64,000 bases of DNA, from contig NZ_BSVC01000006.1 in NCBI RefSeq assembly GCF_030269905.1, positions 62,001 to 126,000 on the forward strand, read 5' to 3'. The position numbers and the translations under genes were made by a program. Of the stretch, positions 34,651-44,059 are shown piece by piece (positions within the stretch are counted from its first letter, which is position 1; the number at the start of each line of letters is the position of its first letter). The notes beneath the pieces were generated by a model that ran no database searches, had not been told where the DNA came from, and saw only the letters and a program-made list of their open reading frames with translations. Origin of the DNA: Pelosinus sp. IPA-1 (GTDB lineage: Bacteria; Bacillota; Negativicutes; DSM-13327).

Positions 34651-35604
34651 ATGAGTATGGATATAAATACTAAAATTTTGAAAAAGAATGCCTTTCGTAT
34701 AACAAAGGAAAGAGATAAGACTGCTGTTCGGATAAGAGTCCCAGGAGGAGAAATGGCAGTCAAATATCTAGAGACGGTTAGGCATGTAGCTGAAACATTT
34801 GGTAATGGTACCATTCATATAACAACACGACAAGGTTTTGAAATTCCAGGTATTCGTATAGAGAAAATGGCAGAGGTGAATACCATAATCCAAAGTCTGA
34901 TCGAAGGACTTGAGATTAACCAAACCCATTCAAATTCAGGGTATCCTGCAGCGGGTACTAGAAATGTAGCAGCTTGTATTGGTAGTCGGGTATGTCAGTT
35001 TGCTAATTATGATACAAGTGCTTTTGCTCAAAGAATAGAGAAAGTGATATTCCCCAATGACTATCATGTGAAAATTGCCCTTACCGGTTGTCCTAATGAT
35101 TGCATTAAGGCAAGAATGAATGATTTTGGCATTATTGGCATGAACGAACCACAATATGATTCTTATCGGTGTATCGGCTGCCAAGCATGTGTAAAAACAT
35201 GTAAAAAGAAATCTGCTGGTGCATTGAAGGTTGAAAACTTCAAGGTGATCAGGAATTCTGATAAATGTATTGGCTGTGGAGAATGTGTGCTAAAGTGTCC
35301 AACAGGGGCTTGGACGAGAAGTTCAGAAAAATTATATCAGCTTGTAATTATGGGGAGAACGGGTAGAAAAAATCCGAGAATTGCTCAACCATTTATCAAA
35401 TGGATTAATGAAGAAAGTATTTTAGAGATACTTAAGAATACCTACGACTATGTTCATCAATATATCGATAAAGAAGCACCAGGGGGAAAAGAGCATGTAG
35501 GGTACATTGTTGATCGTACTGGCTATCAAATATTTAAAACTTGGGTATTAAAAGATGTAAATTTAAATAATGAGGCACAGGTAGCAGAATATATCTATTG
35601 GTAA
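34651..35604 (+). CDS. asrC: Siroheme reductase subunit C (Asr type; sulfite or nitrite reductase)
   Basis: 317 residues. Siroheme/[4Fe-4S] ligands: C109 and C115 (CX5C, ACIGSRVC) then C147 and C151 (CX3C, GCPNDC). Siroheme-contacting Arg residues probably lie in TTRQGFEIPG. After this come two ferredoxin motifs (CIGCQACVKTC and CIGCGECVLKCPTGAW) and the final half-domain. Siroheme enzymes of this type do six-electron reductions of sulfite to sulfide or nitrite to ammonium, and several accept both. Start at 34651, 3 nt after GGAGGGGT. Context (shared operators with narK/nar) favours nitrite; sequence alone cannot decide. Confidence 0.88.
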   Translation: MSMDINTKILKKNAFRITKERDKTAVRIRVPGGEMAVKYLETVRHVAETFGNGTIHITTRQGFEIPGIRIEKMAEVNTIIQSLIEGLEINQTHSNSGYPAAGTRNVAACIGSRVCQFANYDTSAFAQRIEKVIFPNDYHVKIALTGCPNDCIKARMNDFGIIGMNEPQYDSYRCIGCQACVKTCKKKSAGALKVENFKVIRNSDKCIGCGECVLKCPTGAWTRSSEKLYQLVIMGRTGRKNPRIAQPFIKWINEESILEILKNTYDYVHQYIDKEAPGGKEHVGYIVDRTGYQIFKTWVLKDVNLNNEAQVAEYIYW

Positions 35605-35644
35605 ATTGGCAATATTGAGAAAAATAAAATATTTTTCGACGATG

Positions 35645-35710
35645 TAGGGAGTTCCCAGAATGTATATAGGGAATTCCCTACATTACTTTTTAACGGCAAA
35701 ATATTAAAAT
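35645..35710 (+). promoter_or_regulatory. NreC-type tandem operator and promoter for narK-narGHJI
   Basis: Distal box TAGGGAGTTCCCAG (35645-35658), proximal perfect box TAGGGAATTCCCTA (35667-35680), 22 bp between starts; TAAAAT (35705-35710) starts 24 bp after the proximal box. Confidence 0.87.
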
Positions 35711-35756
35711 AAATCTGACAATATAAGATTTTATATTAAATAAGGGGGACTAGTCA

Positions 35757-37058
35757 TTGTATAAGCTGAAAACATGGAATCCAGAAGACCCTATATTCTG
35801 GGAACAGGAGGGGAAAAAAATTGCGAACCGGAATTTATGGATTTCGGTTCCCGCACTATTAATATCTTTTTGTATTTGGATGTTATGGTCAGTAGTTGCC
35901 GTTAATCTTAATAGTGCAGGGTTTAGCTTTAGTGCCGAGCAGTTATTTAACTTAGCCGCTTTACCAGGATTATCAGGGGCAACATTACGTATCTTTTATG
36001 CTTTTGTAGTACCTGTTTTTGGGGGACGAAATTGGACTGTCATTAGTACTGCATCACTTTTAATTCCTGCCATTGGTATTGGCTATGCGGTGCAGGATAC
36101 TACCACAAGCTATACAACCATGGTTATATTGGCCGTATTATGTGGCTTAGGCGGAGGAAATTTTGCATCATCTATGGGGAATATTAACTTCTTTTTTCCA
36201 AAAAAACAGAAGGGAACGGCTCTTGGAATAAATGGGGGCTTGGGTAATGTAGGTGTTAGTGTAGTACAGTTTGTAGCGCCTCTTGTGATTACCTGTGGGA
36301 TTTTTGGCAGTATGGGTGGTGAGCCTCAAATTATAATGAATGGTGGGGTTGGCAAATCCATTTGGTTACAAAATGCTGCTTTTATATGGATTATTCCCAT
36401 TGTATTGATTACCGTGGCTGCTTTTTTCGGTATGAATAATTTGGAGACAGCAAAAGCATCAGTTCGTGAACAATTCACTATATTCAAATGTAAACATATG
36501 TGGGTTATGAGTTTTATCTATACCATTGCTTTTGGGTCTTTTATCGGTTATTCTGCAGTGTTTCCTCTACTGATCAAATTTCAATTTTCAGGTATTAATC
36601 CTTTGCAATATGCCTTTTTAGGGCCTCTAGTGGGTGCCCTCTCTCGTCCCATCGGAGGATGGGCCGCTGATAAATACGGCGGGGCGCGGGTCAGCTTTTG
36701 GTCTATTTTTGTTATGATAGGTGCCACCTTAGGCGTTATCTTCTTTATGAACCATCATAATTTTATCGCATTTTTTATCATGGCATTAATTTTGTTTGTT
36801 ACTTCTGGAGCGGCGAGTGGCTCTACCTTTGGAATGCTTTCTAAGATCTTTAATCCGAAAGAAGCAGCACCAGCCATTGGATTTATTTCAGCAGTTGCTG
36901 CGTATGGCGCATTTTTTGTTCCTAAAGCTTTTGGTTGGTCAACACAGGCTACGGGATCGCCATCCATGGCCTTATATGGTTTTATTGCCTTTTACATAAT
37001 CAGTCTATTTGTAATTTATCATTATTACAATCGTAGAGATGCAGAGATAAAATGTTAA
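35757..37058 (+). CDS. narK: Nitrate/nitrite transporter, NNP family of the MFS
   Basis: 433 residues, about 12 membrane helices. The nitrate signature regions are GGNFASSMGNINFFFPKKQKG followed by LGINGGLGNVGVSVVQF, and in the second half AASGSTFGMLSKIFNPKE. It should import nitrate and/or export nitrite. TTG start, with GGGGG 9 nt upstream and no competing ATG. The gap to narG is 21 bp, so the NreC-type promoter upstream likely drives narK and narGHJI together. Confidence 0.92.
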   Translation: MYKLKTWNPEDPIFWEQEGKKIANRNLWISVPALLISFCIWMLWSVVAVNLNSAGFSFSAEQLFNLAALPGLSGATLRIFYAFVVPVFGGRNWTVISTASLLIPAIGIGYAVQDTTTSYTTMVILAVLCGLGGGNFASSMGNINFFFPKKQKGTALGINGGLGNVGVSVVQFVAPLVITCGIFGSMGGEPQIIMNGGVGKSIWLQNAAFIWIIPIVLITVAAFFGMNNLETAKASVREQFTIFKCKHMWVMSFIYTIAFGSFIGYSAVFPLLIKFQFSGINPLQYAFLGPLVGALSRPIGGWAADKYGGARVSFWSIFVMIGATLGVIFFMNHHNFIAFFIMALILFVTSGAASGSTFGMLSKIFNPKEAAPAIGFISAVAAYGAFFVPKAFGWSTQATGSPSMALYGFIAFYIISLFVIYHYYNRRDAEIKC

Positions 37059-37079
37059 AAAATATGGAGGTGAGAGTAT

Positions 37080-40000
37080 ATGAATAAAAAAGAATTACCA
37101 TTATGGAAAAAACTGAATTTCTTTAAAACAAAAGAAAGATCGCAGGATGGCTGGAGTCAAGTAGTTGCAGATGACAGAGAATCCGAAGGGATATATCGTA
37201 AACGTTGGAGTTATGACAAAGTCGTGCGTACTACCCATGGGGTAAACTGTACAGGATCTTGTAGTTGGAAGGTTTTTGTGAAGGACGGTATTATTACCTC
37301 AGAAAATCAGCAGACGGATTACCCTTCTACAGGGCCTGATATGCCAGAATTTGAGCCGCGTGGCTGTCCGAGAGGTGCAAGTTTTTCCTGGTATGTATAT
37401 AGCCCTCTTAGGATCAAATATCCCTATATTCGTCGTCAACTATTGGCCTTATGGCGTGAGGCGGTAGAAAATAGTAAGGGCAATTTAGTGAAAGCTTGGA
37501 GTTCCATAGTAGAAGATACTGATAAAGCAAAACTATATAAACAAGTACGGGGGAAGGGTGGTTTTGTACGCGCAGAATGGCAAGAGGTTAATGAAATCAT
37601 GTCAGCGATGCTGTTATATACCATTATCACTTATGGACCTGACCGTATTGCTGGCTTTACGCCCATACCTGCCATGTCTATGGTAAGTTATGCCGCTGGG
37701 TCTCGATTTTTATCCCTATTAGGTGCTCCTATGTTAAGTTTTTACGATTGGTATGCTGATTTGCCCCCTGCATCACCTCAGATATGGGGGGAACAAACGG
37801 ATGTGCCGGAAAGTAGTGACTGGTATAACGCAGGGTATATCATAATGTGGGGATCCAATGTACCAATGACTCGGACACCTGACGCCCATTTTATGACGGA
37901 AGTCCGATATAAAGGTACGAAGGTGGTAGCCGTTAGTCCAGATTATGCGGAAAATGTGAAATTTGCTGATAATTGGCTTCCAGTTAATCCAGGCTCAGAT
38001 GCGGCCTTAGCCCAGGCTATGACCCATGTCATTTTGAAAGAGTTTTATATTGAGAAACAAGAAGAATATTTTTTGGATTACGCTAAACAGTTTACGGATA
38101 TGCCATTTTTGGTGCTTATTGAAAAAAATGATACGGAATATACTCCAGGCCGATTCGCACGGGCTAGTGATCTTGGGTTAGTAGGGAATAAAGGAGAGTG
38201 GAAACCAGTATTATGGGATGTAGTACAAGATGGCTTCGCTACTCCGAAGGGAACCATTGGCCAACGTTGGGATAGTACAGGACAATGGAATTTAAAAATG
38301 GAGAGTGAAGTTGGTGACACTCTATCCCCATTATTAACACTCCTAGGGCAAGAAGATGAGCAAATCTGTGTGAATCTTCCTGAATTTACGGAAGGTGGCA
38401 CTGGAGTTGTTAAACGGGGTATCCCTGTTAAATTAATCATGAAAAATGGTAAGCTACTACGAGTCACAACTGTATTTGATCTTATGTTAGCTCAATATGG
38501 AATCGATCGCGGTCTGCCTGGAAAATATCCGATAGATTATTATGATGAAGCAACCTATACTCCAGCTTGGCAAAAGAAACATACGAATGTTGAGACAGAG
38601 TTGGTCATTCAGATAGCTAGAGAATTTGCTCAAAATGCTGCCGATACGAAAGGAAGATCCATGATTATCATGGGAGCGGGCATTAATCATTGGTTCAATG
38701 GAGATACCATTTATCGATCTATATTGAATTTGGTGATTCTAACTGGCTGCCAAGGGGTAAATGGAGGTGGCTGGGCTCATTATGTAGGGCAGGAAAAGTG
38801 TCGTCCAATAGAAGGATGGGGGACTGTGGCTTTTGCTCGCGACTGGTCAATGCCGCCACGCCTTCAGAATGCAACCTCCTTCTTTTACTTTGCTACCAAT
38901 CAGTGGCAGTATGAAACCCATAGCATGGAAGGGCTAAAATCACCAACAGTAGCAAAAAGTCGCTACAGCCATCCGGCAGACTATAATGTATTGGCCGCTC
39001 GCCTCGGCTGGATGCCTTCATACCCTCAGTTTAGCCAAAATTCGTTACAACTAAGTACAGAGGCCAGTGAAGCAGGAGCCGAAACTACTGAAGAAGTCAT
39101 TAGTCATGTCGTCAAAAAGTTAAAGGACAGAAAGATGTCTTTTGCGGTGGAAGATCCTGATAATGTAAAAAATCACCCTCGAGGATTATTTGTCTGGCGT
39201 TCTAATCTAATTTCTAGTTCTGGTAAGGGACATGAGTATTTTTTGAAATATCTACTGGGAACTTCCCATGGACTTTTATCAGAGCCCAATGAGGATTTAA
39301 GACCAGAGGAAGTTCATTGGAATAACACTCCTCCAGAAGGCAAGCTTGATTTATTGGTTAATTTAGACTTTCGCATGGCCGGTACCGCTCTTTATTCTGA
39401 TATAGTATTACCTGCTGCTACTTGGTATGAAAAAACCGATTTAAGTAGTACCGATATGCATCCTTTTGTTCATCCATTCAATCCCGCGATTAATCCGCCA
39501 TGGGAAGCCAAGTCTGATTGGGATATTTTCAAGGATTTGGCTAAGACTTTTTCCGCTATGGCGAAAGAATATCTACCTGAGGTACAACAAGATATTGTGG
39601 CAGTACCTCTTATGCATGACTCACCAGGAGAGATTGCTCAGCCCTTTGGTAAAGTGCTAGATTGGCGCAAGGGGGAAGTGGAGGCGATACCTGGTAAGAC
39701 GATGCCCAATATGGTAATAGTAGAGCGAGATTATAAAGAAATTTATAATAAGTTTACTTCTCTTGGACCATTACTTGAAAAAAACCCAGTGGGTGCTCAT
39801 GGCATTGCTTTTCCTGTTAAAGAACAATACGAAGAACTTAAAAAAATTAATGGAAAGAATATGGTGCCTGGTGTAGCTTTTGCGCGTCCTAGTATTGAGA
39901 CAGCTCGTCAAGCGGCAGAAGCAATCCTTACTCTATCGAGTGCGACAAATGGCAAATTGGCTATGAAAGCCTGGGAAGATGCAGAAAAGAAAACAGGTAT

Positions 40001-40769
40001 GGAACTTAAGAATATTAGCGCGGGTCGTGCAGGAGAAAAATTTACTTTTAATGACATTACGGTACAACCAAGGCAAGTCATTCCTACCCCTGTATTTACT
40101 GGCTCAAATAAAGGAGATAAACGCTATTCCCCCTTTACGACCAGTATCGATCATTTGATGCCTTTCCGTACGTTGACAGGACGTCAACATTTTTATATTG
40201 ATCATGAGATCATGCTAGAGTTTGGCGAAGCTATGCCTACCTATAAACCGACGTTATCCCCAGTGTTATTTGCGGGCAAAGAATATAAACCCGAAGCAGA
40301 AGGTAAGGAAATTGTTTTGCGATATCTTACTCCTCATGGCAAATGGAATATACACAGTACCTATCAAGACAACCTGCATATGCTCACCTTATTTCGTGGT
40401 GGACCTCATGTATGGGTGAATCATCAAGATGCCTTGCAAGCCGATCTTAAGGATAATGATTGGGTGGAAGTATATAATCGTAATGGCGTAGTTTCTGCTA
40501 GGGTAGTAGTGAGCCATCGTATGCCTAGAGGAACTCTTTATATGTATCATGCACAAGATAAGCACATTAATGTTCCTGGTTCATCTATTACTGGTCAACG
40601 GGGCGGCACACACAATAGCCCTACTCGAGTTCATGTTAAGCCTACCCAGTGTATTGGCGGATACGCCCAGCTTAGCTATGGGTTTAACTATTACGGGCCA
40701 ATTGGTAATCAGAGAGATATTTATGTTGCGGTTCGTAAGTTAAAGGAGGTGTCTTGGCTTGAAGATTAA
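37080..40769 (+). CDS. narG: Respiratory nitrate reductase alpha subunit (molybdenum)
   Basis: 1229 residues, full length (E. coli about 1247). It holds the bis-MGD molybdenum site that reduces nitrate to nitrite on the cytoplasmic face. The N-terminal FS0 cluster region has the NarG pattern THGVNCTGSC (HX3CX3C), with a later Cys in RGCPRGASFSWY. No Tat signal (RRxFLK) is seen at the N-terminus, agreeing with a cytoplasmic enzyme. GGAGG 10 nt upstream marks the start. The narH start overlaps its end by 11 bp. Confidence 0.97.
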   Translation: MNKKELPLWKKLNFFKTKERSQDGWSQVVADDRESEGIYRKRWSYDKVVRTTHGVNCTGSCSWKVFVKDGIITSENQQTDYPSTGPDMPEFEPRGCPRGASFSWYVYSPLRIKYPYIRRQLLALWREAVENSKGNLVKAWSSIVEDTDKAKLYKQVRGKGGFVRAEWQEVNEIMSAMLLYTIITYGPDRIAGFTPIPAMSMVSYAAGSRFLSLLGAPMLSFYDWYADLPPASPQIWGEQTDVPESSDWYNAGYIIMWGSNVPMTRTPDAHFMTEVRYKGTKVVAVSPDYAENVKFADNWLPVNPGSDAALAQAMTHVILKEFYIEKQEEYFLDYAKQFTDMPFLVLIEKNDTEYTPGRFARASDLGLVGNKGEWKPVLWDVVQDGFATPKGTIGQRWDSTGQWNLKMESEVGDTLSPLLTLLGQEDEQICVNLPEFTEGGTGVVKRGIPVKLIMKNGKLLRVTTVFDLMLAQYGIDRGLPGKYPIDYYDEATYTPAWQKKHTNVETELVIQIAREFAQNAADTKGRSMIIMGAGINHWFNGDTIYRSILNLVILTGCQGVNGGGWAHYVGQEKCRPIEGWGTVAFARDWSMPPRLQNATSFFYFATNQWQYETHSMEGLKSPTVAKSRYSHPADYNVLAARLGWMPSYPQFSQNSLQLSTEASEAGAETTEEVISHVVKKLKDRKMSFAVEDPDNVKNHPRGLFVWRSNLISSSGKGHEYFLKYLLGTSHGLLSEPNEDLRPEEVHWNNTPPEGKLDLLVNLDFRMAGTALYSDIVLPAATWYEKTDLSSTDMHPFVHPFNPAINPPWEAKSDWDIFKDLAKTFSAMAKEYLPEVQQDIVAVPLMHDSPGEIAQPFGKVLDWRKGEVEAIPGKTMPNMVIVERDYKEIYNKFTSLGPLLEKNPVGAHGIAFPVKEQYEELKKINGKNMVPGVAFARPSIETARQAAEAILTLSSATNGKLAMKAWEDAEKKTGMELKNISAGRAGEKFTFNDITVQPRQVIPTPVFTGSNKGDKRYSPFTTSIDHLMPFRTLTGRQHFYIDHEIMLEFGEAMPTYKPTLSPVLFAGKEYKPEAEGKEIVLRYLTPHGKWNIHSTYQDNLHMLTLFRGGPHVWVNHQDALQADLKDNDWVEVYNRNGVVSARVVVSHRMPRGTLYMYHAQDKHINVPGSSITGQRGGTHNSPTRVHVKPTQCIGGYAQLSYGFNYYGPIGNQRDIYVAVRKLKEVSWLED

Positions 40770-42240
40770 AGCACAAATAGCTATGGTAATTAACTTAGAT
40801 AAATGTATTGGCTGTCATACTTGCAGTGTGACCTGTAAAAATACTTGGACAAATCGTGAAGGCGCTGAGTATATGTGGTTTAATAATGTGGAAACCAAGC
40901 CAGGTATTGGGTATCCCATGGAATGGGAAAATCAAGAAAAGTATAAGGGGGGCTGGGAATTACAGGATGGTAAACTCAGGCTCAAAGGCGGTAGCCGCTT
41001 AGCAAAGTTATTACTTAAATTATTCCACAATCCCGATATGCCTACCCTTGATGATTATTACGAACCTTGGACATATGATTATGAGAAATTAATTAACAGT
41101 CCTACAAAGCGCTACCAGCCAGTAGCTCGGCCAAAATCAATAATTACTGGTAGAAATATGGACTTAAAGTGGGGGCCAAACTGGGAAGATGATCTAGCCG
41201 GTGCCCATCAAACCGGTACTAAAGATCCGAATGTAGTCAAGATGCAGGAAAAAGTTAAATTTGAGTTTGAACAAACTTTCATGGCCTATTTGCCAAGACT
41301 TTGTGAGCATTGCTTAAATCCTGGCTGTGTGGCTGCGTGTCCTTCAGGCGCCATTTACAAGCGGGAAGAAGATGGGATTGTTTTGGTGGACCAAGATGCT
41401 TGTCGAAGTTGGCGTATGTGTATGACTGGATGTCCCTATAAAAAGGTTTATTTTAACTGGCAAACTCATAAAGCGGAAAAATGTATTTTTTGTTTTCCAA
41501 GGGTGGAGTCAGGTCAACCTACTGTTTGCTCGGAAACTTGTTCAGGCCGTGTTCGGTATATGGGAGTCATATTGTATGATGCTGACAGAGTAAAAGAGGC
41601 AGCATCTACTAGCAATGAACAGGAGTTATATCAAGCGCAGCTTAGTGTATTTTTAGATCCTGCTGATCCTGAAGTGATTGCGAAGGCTCGCTTAGATGGT
41701 ATTCGTGAAGATTGGTTAGAAGATGCAAAACGTTCTCCTATTTATGATTTAGCCGTCCGATACGGTATAGCCCTGCCATTACATCCTGAATTTCGCACCA
41801 TGCCAATGGTATGGTATATACCGCCTCTTAGCCCGATTGTAAGTGTGGCAAAGGAGCAAGGCGTAAATGAGAATCTATTTCCGCTACTAGATGATATGCG
41901 TATTCCTATCGAATACTTAGCGAATATCTTAACGGCTGGTAATACAAAAGCAGTTAAGTCGGCCTTAGGTAAGCTGCTAGCTATGCGTACCTATATGCGA
42001 TCAATCAACACAAACCAAAAAGTCGACAAGGATAAGCTAAGAGAGGTCGGCCTTGATGAAATTGCTGTAGAGCGTATGTATCGCCTTCTAGCTATTGCAA
42101 AATATGAGGATCGTTTTGTAATTCCCACATCACATCAAGAAAATTACGTTAATGTATATAAACAGCAAGGTAGCTGCGGTTATTCCCTGCCCCAAGGGAG
42201 CGCATGCTATGGTATTAGAGGTGAAGACGATGGTAGATAA
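40759..42240 (+). CDS. narH: Respiratory nitrate reductase beta subunit
   Basis: 493 residues. Four Fe-S clusters relay electrons from NarI to NarG. First motif C16, C19, C22, C26 (CIGCHTCSVTC); then CEHCLNPGCVAACPSGAI; then CRSWRMCMTGCPYKK, where Trp replaces a Cys and makes the [3Fe-4S] centre, as in classic NarH; then CIFCFPRVESGQPTVC. Start is TTG with a perfect AAGGAGGT 8 nt upstream. The end overlaps narJ by 11 bp. Confidence 0.97.
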   Translation: MKIKAQIAMVINLDKCIGCHTCSVTCKNTWTNREGAEYMWFNNVETKPGIGYPMEWENQEKYKGGWELQDGKLRLKGGSRLAKLLLKLFHNPDMPTLDDYYEPWTYDYEKLINSPTKRYQPVARPKSIITGRNMDLKWGPNWEDDLAGAHQTGTKDPNVVKMQEKVKFEFEQTFMAYLPRLCEHCLNPGCVAACPSGAIYKREEDGIVLVDQDACRSWRMCMTGCPYKKVYFNWQTHKAEKCIFCFPRVESGQPTVCSETCSGRVRYMGVILYDADRVKEAASTSNEQELYQAQLSVFLDPADPEVIAKARLDGIREDWLEDAKRSPIYDLAVRYGIALPLHPEFRTMPMVWYIPPLSPIVSVAKEQGVNENLFPLLDDMRIPIEYLANILTAGNTKAVKSALGKLLAMRTYMRSINTNQKVDKDKLREVGLDEIAVERMYRLLAIAKYEDRFVIPTSHQENYVNVYKQQGSCGYSLPQGSACYGIRGEDDGR

Positions 42241-42775
42241 GAAAATGCTACAATTGCTATCTATTTTGCTTCAATATCCAAAAAACAGTTGGTTAAAAAT
42301 TGATGAGTTACGTCAGCTGGCAAGTGAATTGGAACACTTGCCAATGAGGGAAAGGGTACATTCTTTTCTAGATTACTTGGAACATAATACTTGTGAGGAA
42401 TTAGCTGAGTTTTATGTAAGTACCTTTGATTTTAGTGAACACTGTAATCTGTATATTACCTCCCTACTTTGTCCCGATGATCAAAAGCGTGGGCAAGTGC
42501 TAGCCGACTTAAAAGGTATCTACCGACAATCCGGACTTGAGGCAGATTCTGAGGAATTACCTGATTACCTTCCTATGCTGCTTGAATTTCTAGCCATTGC
42601 TAACCAGGAATCATGTAAACAAGTTTTAGAGATTGTAAATCCTGGTATTGAAAAACTATGGCAGCAACTTCTAGAAAAACGCAGTCCCTATGCTGCATTG
42701 CTTGAAGTTTGTGTAGGATTTACAGTGCCAATAGCATGTGCAGAAACTACCCACAGAGGAGAAGGTATATCATGA
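42230..42775 (+). CDS. narJ: Nitrate reductase molybdenum cofactor assembly chaperone
   Basis: 181 residues, all-helical TorD/NarJ family (MLQLLSILLQYPKNSWL opening, LEHNTCEELAEFYVSTFDFSEHCNLYIT). NarJ holds NarG open for cofactor insertion and membrane assembly. Start set at ATG 42230, which overlaps the narH end and has AGAGGTG 5 nt upstream; the longer frame is not needed. Overlaps narI by 4 bp (ATGA). Confidence 0.92.
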   Translation: MVDKKMLQLLSILLQYPKNSWLKIDELRQLASELEHLPMRERVHSFLDYLEHNTCEELAEFYVSTFDFSEHCNLYITSLLCPDDQKRGQVLADLKGIYRQSGLEADSEELPDYLPMLLEFLAIANQESCKQVLEIVNPGIEKLWQQLLEKRSPYAALLEVCVGFTVPIACAETTHRGEGIS

Positions 42776-43473
42776 ATTTTATAGAACAAATTCTATGGGT
42801 GATTTTTCCTTATATAGCATTAACTATCTTTATAATAGGACATATTTATCGCTATAACATGGATCAATTGGGCTGGACAGCTAAATCCAGTGAATTGTTG
42901 GAAAAACGTAGTCTACAGTGGGGTAGTATATTATTTCATGCTGGTATATTAGCTGTAGTTGGAGGGCATATTTCAGGTCTTTTGATTCCCAAGACCTTTT
43001 TTGAATCCATTGGAGTGAACGAGCATATGTACCATATGGCTGCTGTTTATGGTGGAGGACCCGCAGGGATAGTAACGCTAGTAGGTATTCTGATTTTAAC
43101 TTTCCGTCGTTTTGGTAATGACCGTGTGTTTGCTGTTAGTAGTAAGGCTGATTTACTGGTAGCCGTTTTAGTGCTAGTAGAAGTAGTCTTAGGATTGACA
43201 AGTACAGCTACCAATGTGTTCCAGGTGGGAAATTTTGATTATCGAGAAACGATTAGTCCTTGGCTAAGAGGGGTATTGTTTTTGAAACCGAATGCTTCCT
43301 TTATGACTGGTGTACCTTTGGTATTTAAGCTTCATGTTGTGACCGGATTTGGAATGTTTGCTATTTGGCCATTTACAAGATTGGTGCATGTATGGAGTAT
43401 GCCAGTCGAATATATAAATAGAGCGTATATTCAATATTTTAGTCGGGATTTAAAAGATAAATCCTTTCATTGA
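42772..43473 (+). CDS. narI: Respiratory nitrate reductase gamma subunit (cytochrome b)
   Basis: 233 residues, five membrane helices. It takes electrons from menaquinol through two b-type hemes. Likely heme His ligands lie in SILFHAGILAVVGGHISG and KLHVVTGFGMFAIWPFTRLVHVWS, at the usual spacing. Start at ATG 42772, with GGAGAAGG upstream and a 4-bp overlap with narJ. A hairpin follows and ends the nar transcription unit before the regulators. Confidence 0.95.
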   Translation: MNFIEQILWVIFPYIALTIFIIGHIYRYNMDQLGWTAKSSELLEKRSLQWGSILFHAGILAVVGGHISGLLIPKTFFESIGVNEHMYHMAAVYGGGPAGIVTLVGILILTFRRFGNDRVFAVSSKADLLVAVLVLVEVVLGLTSTATNVFQVGNFDYRETISPWLRGVLFLKPNASFMTGVPLVFKLHVVTGFGMFAIWPFTRLVHVWSMPVEYINRAYIQYFSRDLKDKSFH

Positions 43474-43480
43474 TTTCATA

Positions 43481-43512
43481 GGGCAATCCATGTTGTATTT
43501 GAGATTGCCCTT
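43481..43512 (+). terminator. Hairpin after narI
   Basis: GGGCAATC (43481-43488) and GATTGCCC (43503-43510) with a 14-nt loop; only a short T tail. Confidence 0.65.
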
Positions 43513-43595
43513 ATGTAATAACCCTGCAACTTTGCTTTTAAAAGGAAACTGTGATAAATTGAAAATAAGATTAAATACTTCGGGAGAATACTTTT

Positions 43596-44030
43596 ATGAA
43601 TACATTAGAAAGTACAATCAATAAATACTTAGAGGATTTGCGACTTAGGGCGGGTGCTGATTTCTCAGCGTTAGCTCTCCAGGAGTCAAGAGAATCTACG
43701 ATCCGCTGGAAGTATGCAGTGGGTAATAAAAATGAACGGTTTCGACGGATTGTACTGCGTCTGGGCAAAGGAATTGCAGGGAAAGTATTGATGTCAGGCA
43801 GACCTATGATATTGGAACATTATGAACCTCGGCAACATGAAGATCCGCAAGAATACCCGATTCTTTATGCGGAAGAATTGCAATCCGCTCTAGGAGTGCC
43901 AGTACTAACAAAGGGAAAAGTCAAAGGAGTGCTTTTAGTGGGTTACCGTACTCCTTGCGTAATTGAGGAAGTAGTCATTGATTTATCAAAACGAGTTGCC
44001 ACAGAACTAGAAAATAGTATAGACTTTTAA
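43596..44030 (+). CDS. nreA: GAF domain protein, NreA-like nitrate receptor
   Basis: 144 residues, one GAF domain (ADFSALALQESRESTIRWKYA, then LRLGKGIAGKVLMSGRPMILE and LGVPVLTKGKVKGVLLVGYR). In staphylococci NreA is a GAF nitrate receptor that interacts with the NreB kinase. Size, fold and position directly before a NreB-like kinase and NreC-like regulator make this assignment likely. GGGAG precedes the start. It has no visible NreC box of its own. Confidence 0.82.
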   Translation: MNTLESTINKYLEDLRLRAGADFSALALQESRESTIRWKYAVGNKNERFRRIVLRLGKGIAGKVLMSGRPMILEHYEPRQHEDPQEYPILYAEELQSALGVPVLTKGKVKGVLLVGYRTPCVIEEVVIDLSKRVATELENSIDF

Positions 44031-44059
44031 ATCATTTGTGCTACATTGGGGGCTGTCGT

